From the NCBI GenBank assembly GCA_003660865.1, contig QMVA01000114.1, positions 1-5,400 on the forward strand: a DNA stretch of 5,400 nt. The letters are read 5' to 3'. A program made the position numbers and the translations under genes. The stretch comes from Candidatus Nanohalarchaeota archaeon (lineage in GTDB: Archaea; EX4484-52; B79-G9). This document shows positions 5,139 through 5,400 of this stretch, piece by piece; the first letter of the stretch is position 1, and each line of letters starts with the position of its first letter. Under the pieces are notes generated by a model. That model was not told where the DNA came from and ran no database searches. It saw only the letters and a program-made list of their open reading frames with translations.

Positions 5139-5400
5139 TATATGTCTCGTAATTATGACCTAATAATACGCCCAAAATTATGGAGCCTATAAGGGTACTC
5201 AAATTAAGATAGAATTCTTTAGATATAATTAATATTGCAATCGCTATAACACAATTCATTAGAATCATTGAAAATATCCCTTTTTTTAGGAAACTAATCG
5301 AGGGTTTTTTGTCAATAACAGATATTATGAATCCAGAGATTATTCCATATAGTATTGTAACAGAGAAGACTACAAAAATTATATAAAAAGTCAGATTATA
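5119..5400 (-). CDS. Multi-pass integral membrane protein, C-terminal part (partial)
   Basis: A minus-strand frame is open from the window edge to a TGA at 5121-5119, giving the last 93 residues; the start lies beyond base 5400. Three hydrophobic stretches are visible at local residues about 4-28 (FYIIFVVFSVTILYGIISGF), 42-59 (IFSMILMNCVIAIAILII) and 66-81 (LNLSTLIGSIILGVLLG), separated by short polar loops (DKKPS, SKEFY) and followed by a tail (HNYETYMKAPIN). No family signature was recognised. GC is about 26% by hand count over 5161-5400, clearly below the ATPase gene. Part of that comes from Ile/Leu/Phe-rich codons, but a foreign origin cannot be excluded. The case rests on frame length and a regular membrane pattern. 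Confidence 0.65.
   Translation of the reverse strand, partial: YNLTFYIIFVVFSVTILYGIISGFIISVIDKKPSISFLKKGIFSMILMNCVIAIAILIISKEFYLNLSTLIGSIILGVLLGHNYETYMKAPIN

Overview
The window looks archaeal. Most genes have a TATA-like box 35-42 bp before the start codon followed by a GTGAT/GGTGA-type ribosome-binding site close to the ATG, which fits archaeal promoters with very short leaders. The one gene with clear informational or machine-like homology encodes a HerA-type (DUF87) ATPase of archaeal architecture. The species cannot be told from the sequence; a euryarchaeal or DPANN-type archaeon of moderate GC is a reasonable guess. Both strands were read for RNA genes, CRISPR arrays and insertion sequences, and none was seen.

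Positions 1-2026 hold three minus-strand genes that each seem to have their own promoter: a membrane-anchored cysteine-rich surface protein running off the left edge (1-780), a zinc-ribbon protein with a proline-rich linker and a C-terminal membrane anchor (834-1436), and a second small membrane-anchored protein (1481-2026). The first and third are clear paralogues: an ungapped alignment runs through the membrane segment and about 100 residues, with matching cysteine spacing and a shared GTP...KTG tail. Only the first carries a cysteine-rich, calcium/metal-binding-like extension (CGNG..GEECD, DGIDNDCD).

Positions 2027-2254 are a divergent intergenic region with two inverted repeats, one of them a 12-bp hairpin that may form the 5' end of the next mRNA. 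The plus-strand gene at 2255-2752 encodes another single-pass membrane protein, with a very basic histone-tail-like cytoplasmic end and a small four-cysteine outer domain. It meets a small minus-strand gene of unknown function (2754-3005) tail to tail, with one base between the stop codons. That small gene shares a compact divergent promoter region with the HerA-like ATPase gene (3109-5061, plus). The right edge (5119-5400, minus) is the 3' end of an AT-rich gene for a multi-pass membrane protein, convergent with the ATPase gene.

Taken together, five of the seven genes are membrane proteins, and four of these are single-pass proteins clustered in 2.8 kb. This is an inferred surface or envelope locus built around a duplicated, apparently undescribed protein family. 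The ATPase appears to be transcribed alone, without NurA, Mre11 or Rad50 beside it. Genes on both strands share one base skew (plus strand rich in A and C), suggesting that the minus strand is the leading strand of replication.
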